From the NCBI GenBank assembly GCA_011009095.1, contig VTPC01090436.1, positions 108,723 through 172,722 of the forward strand: a DNA stretch of 64,000 bases. The letters run 5' to 3'. The stretch is from Ignelater luminosus (taxonomy: Eukaryota > Arthropoda > Insecta > Coleoptera > Elateridae). Under the pieces are notes generated by a model. It made no database searches and was not told where the DNA came from. It saw only the letters and a program-made list of their open reading frames with translations. Positions 1-10,420 of the stretch are shown in pieces. The translations under genes were made by a program, and so were the position numbers. Position 1 is the stretch's first letter. Each line of letters starts with the position of its first letter.

Positions 1-135
1 AAATCGGCAAATCAGAAACCGCATTTAAATTTTTTTTCAATTTACCTATGTCATGGATTAGAAGCAGTACCTTTTTTCATTAAATAACAGTAGTAATCGT
101 TATTGTAATTAGGCTATTCACCCTGGCATTATACT

Positions 136-1192
136 CAGTGATGTGCGTTGACACGTCAACAATGATTGTTGACATTTTTGTGTCAACAATTTGTCAACAA
201 TTAATTTTTCACGTCAAAAATGTCAACAATGTCGACAATGTGTCAACAATGTGTCAACTTTGCAAATAAAGTAGGATTCTGCACATTTCTCGTTAAACCT
301 AACCTGTAAACACAGGTGCTAAAATAAGCTAAAATGTCTAATAAGATCATTAATAAGATGTTCAAGACAATTCAAAAATCAGAATGGCTGAAAGTAACTG
401 AAGATGGAAAAGAAAAACCAAAATATTATTTAAATAAAATGGCATTAAAAAACTAAATCCTATTTATTTATTCTTATTTCCATGGAATCAGTAAAATTAC
501 AAGTATGTTTACTCATAGCTCCATAGGTCCATACTAAGAGTTTTAGTTCGGATATGTGGGGGCAATTCTAGCAATGTGATTGTTAGTAACATAGGTATCT
601 TAATGCAAAAGATTTTATTAATTGAAAAAACAAATGCTAACATGATGAACAACATCCTAGCATTTATTTTTTGCTAATCAAAATTATTCTATACGTACAT
701 TAGACTTGAACGTACTTAAGCATCTCACAATTCCCTGTGCCTCATATTTGCCCTCACATACTTCAGTCAAATAAAGATTATTGTAATAAACTACTTAAGA
801 TTTAAATAATAAAGGAAAATTTGTAGAAGTCAATTTTTGAATTTGAATTTGGCGCCCTTATTTTTAAGTTTAAGGGATAAGGGTTGGTAGAAGGGCGGCG
901 ACGATAAGTATTAGCGGTGAATACGTATAGGAAACGTTATTATGTTTATGTGGAAAAACCATTATGTATTTTTGTGAAATAAAGAATAAAAACTATTTAA
1001 ATCTATTTTTTGAATAAAACCGACAAGGCCTACAAAATCAAGTTTAACAGCTTTGCGCATGTGCATTCATAGTATCTAAATTGTTGACATTATTGACATA
1101 GTTGACATCAATAGGGTCATGTCAACAATTCATATTGTTGACATGTCAAGAATGAATTGCTGACCTCGACATTGCTGACACGCACATCACTG
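136..1192. mobile_element. Non-autonomous hAT element, copy 1
   Basis: The ends are inverted repeats starting CAGTGATGTGCGTTGAC, a typical hAT terminus. A second copy at 19195-20078 shares nearly the whole sequence. Both subterminal regions are packed with the motif TGTCAACAAT and its complement, roughly a dozen per element, plausibly transposase binding sites. About 200 bp (near 830-1040) is absent from copy 2, and copy 2 has a short stretch missing here. A short frame near 390-450 reads TEDGKEKPKYYLNKMALKN, reminiscent of the BED-finger end of a hAT transposase (inference). The flanking 8 bp do not match well, so this copy is old or rearranged. Confidence 0.75.
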
Positions 1193-1259
1193 ATTTAAAC
1201 ACGAATAAAAGTCTTCTAAATAATAAATTGGGGACAAAGGTATTTTAAAGTTTATGATG

Positions 1260-3327
1260 TAGGGCTCGGATGTTTAAGCCCTAAAATTGACTAAATGACC
1301 TTACAAATACGAAAATATGACCAATAAAATGCAAGATATGACCTAAAAACTTTTTACTCCTATTAAATATCACTATTATACATTAAATACTGTAAAAAAG
1401 TAGCACTTAGTTGTCCTCTTCTATTGTTTGAGCTTGTTCTGCTTGTTGAACTATTTTGACTGCATTGTACTGGATGACGATGTGTTTCTTGAGGCAATCA
1501 AATGAAAATGATCGCCGATTGTCACTAAGTATCACTTTCTAACAGGAGAAGCAGGAGCATATAGGAGCATATTAAATAAAATTTTCTTTTCACATTTTCA
1601 CAATTTTTCCACCTGCCTGTTCAATATTGTGTTCCACATTCCTGACAATTGCCAGAGAGTCTTTGATGTCGAAACTAACACCTTCTAACCTAGTAATCGC
1701 AATTGATATACCGCCAAAGTTAGATTTAATGTATGCCAGCTTTCTTAATAGGCTACTAGAAAACAGATCCTGCACTATCTTGACAGAAGCTGCAGCATCT
1801 TTACTGAAACTGTTCACAATGTTCTTGATAACTGAATAGTTTGCACAATAATATACAACAGTATCAAGCCTCTGTTCCCCACTTGGTTATGACCGGTAAT
1901 GAGTAAATTTTTGAATATATCAACCCTCAGTGGAGATACTACGAAGATCTTTTTTTACATTGGATATTAATTTATCAACATCAGGAAGATTCTCACGAAT
2001 TTCTTCAGCTAACCTATGCAATTCATGAGCAGGACACGTCACATGTATCATTTTTGGATAGAACAAATCCATATCTTTAGCAGCATATTTACCATGTATG
2101 GCTCAGCATCAGTTATGAAAAGAATAATGTTGTCCCACAACAGCTTTATAGCATTATCAAAAAGAATTGTGATATTTGAATAATCAGCTCGTTCCAAGAC
2201 TTCAGTTGTCAGTAGGAAAGTTTTGCCAAAGCGATCAGCGTGGAGTATTCCAATAATTACATTGGCTACATATCTTCCTTCAACATCTGTCAATTCATCA
2301 ATAGATACCAATATCTTGTTATCGGCTACACTATCCCGTTTGAGGTGTTAATTGAACTATTTCCATACTCTGTTGCGATATTTTGTCGCCGCGTTTCGGA
2401 AATTCACTTTGCGTTCGTTCTGAGAAGGGTGGTTTGGATTATTATTTTGCATTTCTAATTTGATTACTACCCTGAACCACTGAGCTGCTGGAGCGGTCTA
2501 CTTATGTAGTTTTATAAGTTCTATATAAGTTTCATTTCCGTAGCTGAATGCGCAGTAGGTTACTGTGCAAGTTGCACAGTAGGGGTTTGTGCCGTTTGTT
2601 GGTGGCTGCACCGTAGTTCTTCGCGCAGTATTGGAATCCATATGTGTTTTATTTCTAAGCTAGCCGGGCTTATCGGTTCTTCGACAAGCGCTATGTATGT
2701 GGCCTCTTTCAGTTTTGTGCGAGTTCTATATTCTTCTTTGGTCACTATTTGTGCATTATCCCATTGGATGCGGTGGTCTTCTTCTTTTGCGATTCTCGAT
2801 TTATCGGTTTCTCCCTTCTTGATGTTATTTATATTCGTAACAAGCAGAGAGATAGTTTTTGCGTAGTGTTGATTCCGTGGGAATAGTTTTGTTTGCAGAT
2901 TTTTCCATGAGATTGTTGAAGTGAGGATTATCTACTTTGTTTAGCGGAATGTTAGCACTGACTATCATTTTACACAATTCATTTGCAAATTCCGGCGTTT
3001 TATTTGTAGCTAGGGATACTGATGTGCTATCGAAAATTAGACATTGTCTCTCCTTGTTGGTTTTTCACTGAACGGCGAGATTTTAGAAAGAGTTACAAAG
3101 ATTTTCAATTTTGTGTTCCTAACAAAAATATTTTTTACGAAATATAACTAAAATATGACCTTTTAGGGAAAAGTGCTTACAATATGTCCTTACATGCCAA
3201 ATATGACTATACATGACCAATAAAAATCACTTAATATTGTATAGAAAAGCTTAATTCGCACTAAAAATGTGTTCGGCATGAAAACGTAAACAACAATAAA
3301 TGACATGTCATAAACATCCTAGCCCTA
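1260..3327 (-). pseudogene. Broken hAT transposon, CGGBP1-like transposase remnant
   Basis: Read on the minus strand, separate frames line up with one hAT transposase. Near 2840-3080 is FANELCKMIVSANIPLNKVD, at about 2048-2330 VSIDELTDVEGRYVANVIIG, near 1930-2045 PKMIHVTCPAHELHRLAEEI, and at 1590-1817 a last open stretch (KDAAASVKIVQDLFSSSLLR and onward). SIDELTDVEGRY is the conserved DDE-type block of DUF659/CGGBP1-like hAT proteins. Stops and frameshifts separate the blocks, so it is dead. Similar ends (TAGGGCTCGGATGTTTA at 1260, complement of TAGGGCTAGGATGTTTA at 3327) give the limits. Repeated ATATGACC motifs lie just inside both ends. No clear 8-bp target duplication survives. A Penelope-like fragment interrupts the frame. 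Confidence 0.75.
2340..2850 (-). mobile_element. Penelope-like retroelement 3' fragment (GIY-YIG tail)
   Basis: Between the hAT blocks CYEYK and DNKILVSIDEL lies about 0.5 kb of foreign sequence. Its minus-strand reading includes SRIAKEEDHRIQWDNAQIV followed by RTRTKLKEATYIALVEEPIS. This resembles the end of the GIY-YIG endonuclease domain of Penelope-like elements (HRIQWDNA followed by a basic helix and a KEA-type motif). It ends in a stop followed by noncoding 3' sequence. Only the C-terminal part is present, as expected of a 5'-truncated insertion. The family call rests on motif memory; boundaries are good to about 20 bp. Confidence 0.5.
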
Positions 3328-3917
3328 CTGAATGAGTGAGTCGTAATAATTAAAAATAACGCAAACTTTTTATTAGCCCCCCTTGAGAAAAAAGCCTATG
3401 GACGCCCATGCCCGCCATGTCAAGAGAGCAGTGACGTAGAATATAGTAAGATGACATTCCGGCACAAAAAAATTTCCATCAGTATTTGTTACATTTGAAA
3501 TTACATTATTACAGAAACTGTTATTATTTTATTACTTTGTACTTAATAGTTACTTATAATAAACTGTATGTTTGTTAAATGTAATTTAAAAAATTGTGTT
3601 CCTTAATTAAACGAATCGCCACTGCTGCAAAGGAAACCCCTCCTTACCTTTTAAGGCCGTTTTACATTATATTTTTTTTCGGTTAAACTATTTACTAAAC
3701 TAGTTACTACACTATATTGTGTACAATATTAAACTTAAATCTCCCGCCTCTATTTAGGAGATTTTAAAGGTAGCTGCCAAAGTTGTTGCCAATGTCGTCA
3801 ACACTGTATCATAAATACATAAAAAATTTCGATTCCAGAGATCAAGAGAGCATGAAAGTTATTAGTTGTAAAACGTTGGTACCACTGAAAATCGTTTTAA
3901 TGCGCAGGTCTAGTATA

Positions 3918-4917
3918 CAGGGTGATTCCGAAATAAAGGGTATCCTCTTAATAGGTGATAAGTGAGGCTAAAAGAAGACAACAAATGAAAACACAAAGTG
4001 GCTCCGTGAAAGTTGGAAATTTTGACAATTTTCCTAAATATTAAAAACTGAAGCCCTCTCTGGTTAGAAAAAGAAAAGTGTTTCTTGTATTGTCGCCTTA
4101 AAAAGTGAAAGTTAAGGAAATTTACGGTGTTTTTAAACCCTTGTAGTGCAAGAACGAAAATTTACCAGACATGCCTACTTTCTTGGAACTAATAGTGCAG
4201 CTGTAGTAGCACAATGAACAATAAATGCCATCATAAGCTACCCCCTGGACATTTTACTACTTTCCCTTCTTGAATCTGAAGTATGTTTAACATGCAGGGA
4301 TGTTGAAATTCGTTAAAACAGTAAAAAAATAATAAAAAAATTTAAGTTACGAACAATTAGACTCCAGTGTCACAAGCAACATTTTAATCCCTTATTATTA
4401 TTTAGTCACATGAATAGGAAATGGATTACACATACTACTTGAATGAAACATGCGTATGGAAGGTACTGCTAACTATCACCTCTGTACTTAATTTAATTTA
4501 ATAAATTCAACCAATTTTTATTTATGTGGCATAATGCTTATTGAAGTTCTTGGTTCTTCGGAAGTTTACAGAAAAAAATCACTAACAGCAAAATTTTAAT
4601 ATTTTTCTGTTTGCAAATTAAAAAGTAAAAGTTCCTACTGGTTATTTATGGCATTGTAGAAACCAGATAAACTATTATACCCCTCACATAAATAGCAAGA
4701 ACTACCTGCCAATGACAAGGACAGTCAGTCAACCCCTATCGATTTTTACTTAAGTAAAAGTATGAGAGCAGGACCTGCTTGGTTTAGCGATTAAACTTCA
4801 ATCGCATTTTTCTCGGAAACTATGCAATTTTTACCTACCGTTTTTTATCGCAAATGTATGTGCTATCACACTGCTATCCACCTTAAAGGGGATACCCTTT
4901 ATTTCGGAATCACCCTG
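3918..4917. mobile_element. Tc1/mariner-type MITE, 1000 bp, nested in the foldback left arm
   Basis: It has 28-bp inverted repeats starting CAGGGTGATTCCGAAATA and is bordered by TA on both sides (3916-3917, 4918-4919). It interrupts the left arm of the surrounding foldback at a TA: the arm continues as AACTTGGCTGAAAA right after the element, matching the uninterrupted right arm near 5166-5185. No long frame is present, so it must have moved in trans. Confidence 0.8.
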
Positions 4918-5417
4918 TATAAACTTGGCTGAAAAATAGGACTAGTTTTAAATCTAGCATCTAGTATGAAAACTTAGAAGCAATTATTCTGATTTACATT
5001 ATCCAAGTCGAGCTAGTTTCAAATTTAGTCAAAGTTCTAGACGAAAAAAAAGTATAATGTAAGACGTCCTTTATCCCTCTTGCCCAATGTATGTTGCCTT
5101 CAAACAAACTATCCAAGATCTTGTTGCACGCCCGGTCTATTCACATGACATCAGTGGATCATATTTTCAGCCAAGTTTGTATACTAGACCTGCGCATTAG
5201 AGCAATTTTCAGTGGTATCAACCCTTTATAACTAATAACTTTGACGCGCTCTTGATCTCTGGAATCGAGATTTTTTATGTATTTATAATATAGTGTTGGC
5301 GACATTGGTAACAGCTTTGGCAGTTACCTTTTAAATCTCCTAAATAGAGGCGGGAAATTTTAGTTCAATATAGCATGCTTTCCATTTAAATTTATAAAGA
5401 TGTGAGGCTTCAAAACC

Positions 5418-5668
5418 ATAGGCGCCTTAGAGCTGCTGTGAATGGGACACGAAAACGGTAAACACGGTAAACACACAAACCAAACTTAAACTTAACCTCA
5501 AACATATAGCCAAGGCGCCAAGCCGAACAGCAAATGCTTGGGTTCGAGGGGGCAGGGGTAGGGTGCGTTCTGAAGGTTTAAGGCGTCACGTCTGAGCTGA
5601 ATGGAACGTGAGGCTCGAAGCCTGCAGCTACTCCGAGCTGCTATTGTGTACGAAAGGAACGCGCCTAT
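5418..5668. mobile_element. Small insertion in the foldback right arm, ATAGGCGC ends
   Basis: This stretch has no partner in the left arm and is clearly more GC-rich than its surroundings. It starts ATAGGCGCC and ends GCGCCTAT; AGAGCTGCTGTG near the left end resembles the complement of the right-end region. I infer a short inserted element about 250 bp long. The unmatched region runs from about 5373 to 5670, so the true ends may lie slightly outside. Confidence 0.4.
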
Positions 5669-5730
5669 AGTATGCAATATAGTGTAGTAACTAGTTTAGC
5701 CGAAAAAAGTATAATGTAAAACGGCCTTAA

Positions 5731-6780
5731 GATTGTGTTGTGTGTTTTCATTTCGTTTCAGTTTTATTCTAATAATTACATTTAAAGAATAAAAGAAGAA
5801 TTTGTTAAAGCAGTAATTTTCTACGAATTAATGTAACAACAATTAATAACAAATAGCATAATCGGATTGGAGCTTTTAAGCGCAACATTTAATTTTAATT
5901 ACAATTTTTTATTTAATGCTATTTAAAAGTGAAAACAAAAAAATGCTTATATAAATATGAAAAAGTAGTCCTTATAATGTAAAATATACAAATACGACTT
6001 ATTGTATTGTATTTGTAACAGTATATTATTCAACGAGCGCATAATGCCCATTATGTGCGAGTCGAATACGACGTTTTATCTACGATTCTAACACTTCTGA
6101 GGAAGATCTGGAGGTGGATTCCCCTGAGGGAGGCGATGTTCAATTTCTTGAATATGTAAAAGTCTTTGAAAGTAAACAATCTTCACAAAGAGAGTTTTAT
6201 ACCTGGAATACAAGGATCCTCTGAAGACGATGTCCAATTTTTTTTTCTAACAATAAATAGGCAACCAACACCACCAGTGAATAAAATCCATACAATTCAC
6301 TAGTGTTTTATGAGTATGGTTATATCCCTATGGTTACGCGAATAACGACTATATTATTGAAGAGTCGTAGATAAATATAGTTATTGCTGGAGCAACGTTG
6401 TTAACCTGACGTTCAAAAATATCTTACCAACTTGTCAGAAATATCCATTTTTTATGCTAAATATATCCCACGTCTCACACCACATAGAAATAAAAACCAT
6501 CATTGTATGTGTATTTTAACTGTTATAAACTTTTAATTTAACAACCAGAACGCAAATCTTTAGATTAATTATCGCTTTTCTTAAATAAAACACAATAATA
6601 TGGAGTTGATATTATCAATAACTATGTAAACAATATCCATCCTCATAAAATAGCATGAGAAAGGTTTATTTATTCCTTGTATGCCTCGAACTAGCTTAAA
6701 ATCCCTCGAGTTGGCAATATTGTGCTAGAGTGACGTCAAGGATATTTATCTCCAATTTAAAGGATGGAATGTCATGTAAT
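5731..6780. other. Gene-free stretch, no convincing element
   Basis: AT-rich. It includes a near-perfect palindrome around 6034-6065 (GCGCATAATGCCCATTATG) and a short acidic reading near 6090-6160 (EDLEVDSPEGGDVQFLEY) that recalls N-termini of some DDE transposases but is too short to assign. No gene found. Confidence 0.3.
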
Positions 6781-6847
6781 TTTATGTTTGTCTGCCCAAA
6801 ACCTACGAAATATAAGATATCAAAGATCAAACTGAAAGACAGTTGTC

Positions 6848-7525
6848 AGGGCGGGATTGGCCCAACTTATCAACAGACAAATTGTCAACTCCCACTTTAT
6901 CAACACCCAACTCATCAATGTACCAAATGTACGAAGGTACCAATATACCAATCAGTGATCGCATTCGTAAGATTCAGCAGTTGCGGAAGAGTTGCTGATT
7001 TGTCTTACGAATGCAGCACTACTTTATCGCTACTTTGGCAGGGGTCGGCCATGTTTTGTAGCACTTTTAAAGTACGCTACATTTGCGAAAACTGTTTTTT
7101 GGCGGAAACAGAAAACTTAACGTCTGCGCATGATATAATGATTCCGCTCTAATGTTTGTTTTCGTAAGACGCCAGCAATTGGAATGGAAGCGTAGCGGTA
7201 ACCGTTGAGTCTTACGAATGCGACCAAATGACCCAACTCGTCAATTGACATTTCATCCAAAAATTGTAAAAATTAATTCGCAAGTTAGTTTTCTCAACTT
7301 GCACATACGTATTTATGTTGGTTAGAGGTTAGGTTAAAAGGGGTTACCAATATATAAATATATCAAATCGAGTAAACTAACTTGTACATTCATTTTTACA
7401 ATTTGTTGATGAAACGTCAATTGACAAGTTGGGCTGCTGATATCTTGGTGCATTGATGAGTTGGGTATTGATAAAGTAGGAGTTGACAATTTGTCTTTGA
7501 TAAGTTGGGATCAATCCTGTACATG
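6848..7525. repeat. Foldback repeat with interrupted arms
   Basis: The arm at 6848-6925 (containing CAACTTATCAACAGACAAAT) is the imperfect reverse complement of 7446-7525 (ATTTGTCTTTGATAAGTTGG). A second inner pair lies at about 7225-7275 and 7396-7435 (AATTGACAAGTTGGG and complement). The arms are built from repeating AACTYRTCAA-type units. A separate element (6959-7223) sits between them. Weaker matches extend outward (ACCTACGAAATATA at about 6801, complement near 7635), so the full element may be larger. Confidence 0.6.
6959..7223. mobile_element. 265-bp MITE with TCGCATTCGTAAGA ends
   Basis: Inverted ends TCGCATTCGTAAGATTCA and the complement of TCGCATTCGTAAGACTCA bound a relatively GC-rich block between the arms of the foldback. 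No clear target duplication is visible, so superfamily is not assigned. A 140-codon frame crossing the left arm and this block is by chance. Confidence 0.55.
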
Positions 7526-8717
7526 AACTGAATTTGACTTGATATTTGGTGACTTTGAGAATAACGTCAAACTGAGAGCAATAAAATATTATGGTGAACA
7601 TGGGATTTGCATCCAAACAGCTTACGTCTGTATATTTCGTAGGTCTCGGTCTCTGCCACATAGGTAGATGGTGTCCAGCAGCAAGCAGCACAAGTGGTCG
7701 CATTTGCGGGGTAAGCTTTCTGGACGGCTGAGCATCTATCAGTACGCTATGCGGTCGTTTATATTTGAGTTGATGTTAGGCAGGAGTTGCTGAGTTGGAA
7801 TTGTTATATAATATGTAAAGAAAAGTAGTGTTGTTCTTCAAATCCTTGATAGATGCAATATTAAAAACACGGGATATAGTTAGTTATCAATAATAGTCGT
7901 TCAATAGCAAGCAAGCGATTACTGCCACTGCCTATAATCATCATCATTACTGCTCCCTGGACCAAAACCAGTGGTTTCGGCTAGAGTTCCTATGTATTAC
8001 GAGTTGGATAAAGTCACAATGTCGGCTGCCATGTTTGACCCAGAATACATGTTCAGAATCTAATTTCTATTAGCAATATATACAACAGATCAATTTTATA
8101 TATTTAGAACAACGAACAACCAATTAAAACAATTCTGACTACTCAATAGATTGTTCGCGATTAACATTAACGTTGGTGGCACTAATAGTTAACAGCAACT
8201 CAAGGACAGTAAATAATAATATGCTATGATAGGTAGGTCCCTATACGTTTCTCTCAATAAGTTAGATCACAAATGATAGCTAATACCGAAAAAAATGCAC
8301 ACACACAAATGGTTGATGCTCCTGCCTTTCACAGCACACTATTGTTATTTACTGATTTTAATCAATAGGTTCTTGTGTTTGTTGACAAAAGTGTATAAGG
8401 GGTATTGCGTTTTTACTTAGGCACAGTGTTGAACTGAAACCATGAATATCACACATAAAAATGGAGGGTTTGATCTATTACTTTTTTTTTATATTACTGC
8501 CCAAATCGAAGTATTAAAAAAAATAATCAAATTTTGACTTTTTTCATTGATGTTGACGTCGGTCTCCAGCGGCAACACAGAGGGTTGCAAAATTAATATG
8601 CTGATTTTAACATTTAAAAACACACCAATCTGCAACTTTTCAGTTTTTTACAGCAGACTTTACCTGTTGATTGGACTATTTGCAGAATTTTTATATAAAG
8701 GTGATACTATAATTATG
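7526..8717. other. Gene-free stretch
   Basis: AT-rich, apart from a patch near 7640-7760 that partly mirrors 6790-6815 and may belong to the foldback on its left. I see no gene, RNA or delimited element in the rest. Confidence 0.3.
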
Positions 8718-10412
8718 CAGTGGCGGCCCGTTATAAGGAGCCAAGGACCCATGGCACCACCACAAAGACACATCATTTTCCAATTTGAAAAAAATAATTT
8801 ATACTCTTAAAATTTTCTCCTTTAAAGTCTGACCTTTACCAAAGATTAAAAAATTAAAAATTGCTGTTTTATAAATATAAATATACTGAACAAGTGAACA
8901 CCGCGCGTACAAAATGATAAAAATAAAAGCTTGGAGCCAGTCAAAGCACGGCTCAGCGGCTATAGACTTCAGCGGTGGGCTGGCGGATGAGGGAGGGTGT
9001 TCGGTGTTGGCGAACTACTTGAGCCAAGCTAGAAGTGGCTCCCGCTCCTGCAGTCCAGTCACAATCGATACGTGGTGTGGGTGTGTCGTGTTACACTACG
9101 CACGATTTGAAACTTGACGTGAAGTGTAAAAGTGAAATTGTTCAAAAGAGATTACCACGTTCGTCGCAAACTAGATAGAATTTTCATTCACGGGGCGTTA
9201 ACACTGTTTATAAATACAGAAAAGAACTGATGAGCGTCATGGAAACATTGGAAAAGGACGAAAACAGTACTTATCGGTATCTACAATCGAACGAGCCGGC
9301 GCCCACAAACTTAGATTAAGAGACAAGGATTTTATATTTTGGTTGATAATTTTTCATAAAATAATGCCTCACGTTGAAATAATTTTGAAACAATTACAAA
9401 AGACAAGTACTGACCCAGTCAAGATTAGACAAGATTTACAGAAATTTGAAAATGAAATACAAAAAATACGCAATCAAATGGAATACATTATTGCAAATAA
9501 GTATTGACAGTAATATGCAATTTTTAGAAGATGACGCACCTCCTCAAAAAAGGCCACGCATGCAGCATCTAAATAAGAAAACAAAAACTTTGAAAGTTTG
9601 TGACTCTATTATTCAGCAAATAAGAACAAGATTTAGTTTCACTGGACATCTAGTAGATACAAATTTATTTGAGGTGGAAAAATTTCCCAAATATCGCCAG
9701 AAATTTCCAGAAAAGTATCTTTCTGAAGTGGTTAGTGTTTATCCTCTTTTTAGAGAAATGTTGATTGAAGACTGAACTGCAGGTACTTTATGAACGAGAA
9801 GAGAGAAACGTTTCTGGGGCTGTCAATCTTTTATCGTTAATTTCACAAGAAGGAATGCGTGGTACTTTTCAAGAAACCTTTTGAAAGTATTAGTGACAAC
9901 GCCCATGTCTACATCCGAAGCCGAGCGTTGTTTCTCCATGCTGAAAAGGATCAAGACTTTTCTAAGAAACTCTATGAAGGAAGAAAGGCTCAGGGCATTG
10001 GGAATGCTATCAGCTGAAAAAGCTTTTCTTAATAACATGGAAAATTTTAATAAGAGAGTGATTGACGTATTTGCTAATAAAAAAGAACGGAGAATGATTT
10101 CACATACCGTACAATTTAAACATTTGTGTTGTTAACATTGTCTGATTTAAATGTAACTTTAATAGTTAATAGAATAGGATACTTTGATAAGTTGGTAAAT
10201 ATTCATTGTTTTTAGTGAATTGGAAACGTAACGTACAAAATTACAAACCCTTCTTTTTTCTTAAGTTCGTACTTTTTAAAATTTAAATTTTTATAATTTC
10301 GAAAGTGAGAAAGATTTGCAATGTTATACTTTAAATTTTTAACCCCCTTCCCCTCCACATTGAACCGCAAAGCCGTGGTTCTACCACCGCACAATACCAC
10401 GAGCCGTCACTG
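8718..10412 (+). mobile_element. hAT transposon with perfect 8-bp target duplication, coding region broken
   Basis: Ends are CAGTGGCGGCCCGT and the complement of CAGTGACGGCTCGT, flanked on both sides by the identical 8-bp duplication TAATTATG (8710-8717, 10413-10420), diagnostic of hAT. The plus strand carries pieces of a ZMYM1-like hAT transposase: LRDKDFIFWLIIFHKIMPHV at about 9316, EYIIANKY near 9480, then at 9881-10135 the dimerisation domain TPMSTSEAERCFSMLKRIKT with MLSAEKAFLNNMENFN. Stops and frameshifts break the frame repeatedly, and at 1.7 kb the N-terminal half is mostly missing. The clean duplication but broken frame suggest it moved as a deleted derivative or decayed after landing. 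Confidence 0.85.
9881..10135 (+). pseudogene. hAT transposase C-terminal (dimerisation) domain remnant
   Basis: An 84-codon open stretch carrying the hAT C-terminal signature STSEAERCFSMLKRIKTFLR, then a leucine/methionine-rich helix and ENFNKRVIDVF. In hAT transposases this region mediates oligomerisation and contains the last catalytic acidic residue. Its upstream partners lie in other frames from about 9316 onward, so no complete product can be made. It lies inside the element at 8718-10412. Confidence 0.7.
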
Positions 10413-10420
10413 TAATTATG

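Larger units (their letters stand above)
3655..5726. mobile_element. Composite TTAA-flanked foldback element
   Basis: Outer ends are GGCCGTTTTACATTATA and its complement, each bordered by TTAA (3651-3654 and 5727-5730). The left arm (3655-3917, continuing 4918-4937) pairs with the complement of the right arm (5166-5726), which shares over 250 bp including the stretch around CCCGCCTCTATTTAGGAG. A third, diverged copy of the terminus lies inside at about 5042-5071 (AAAAGTATAATGTAAGACG), which suggests two copies joined tail to tail. TTAA is its own complement, so target duplication and terminal repeat cannot be separated by eye. TTAA would fit piggyBac, Kolobok or Sola-type elements. No coding capacity seen. 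Confidence 0.65.

Noticed and set aside
150..260. Regular TGTCAACAAT repeats that could suggest a CRISPR-like or satellite array
   Set aside because: Spacing is irregular, the motif occurs in both orientations, and it recurs at both ends of a transposon with hAT termini. This is a subterminal repeat in an animal genome.
6730..7152. 140-codon plus-strand frame
   Set aside because: It crosses a foldback arm into an inserted MITE and has no protein motifs; composition follows the repeats.
7320..7340. GGTTAGGTTA-like motif as a telomeric repeat
   Set aside because: Only a couple of imperfect units; no array.
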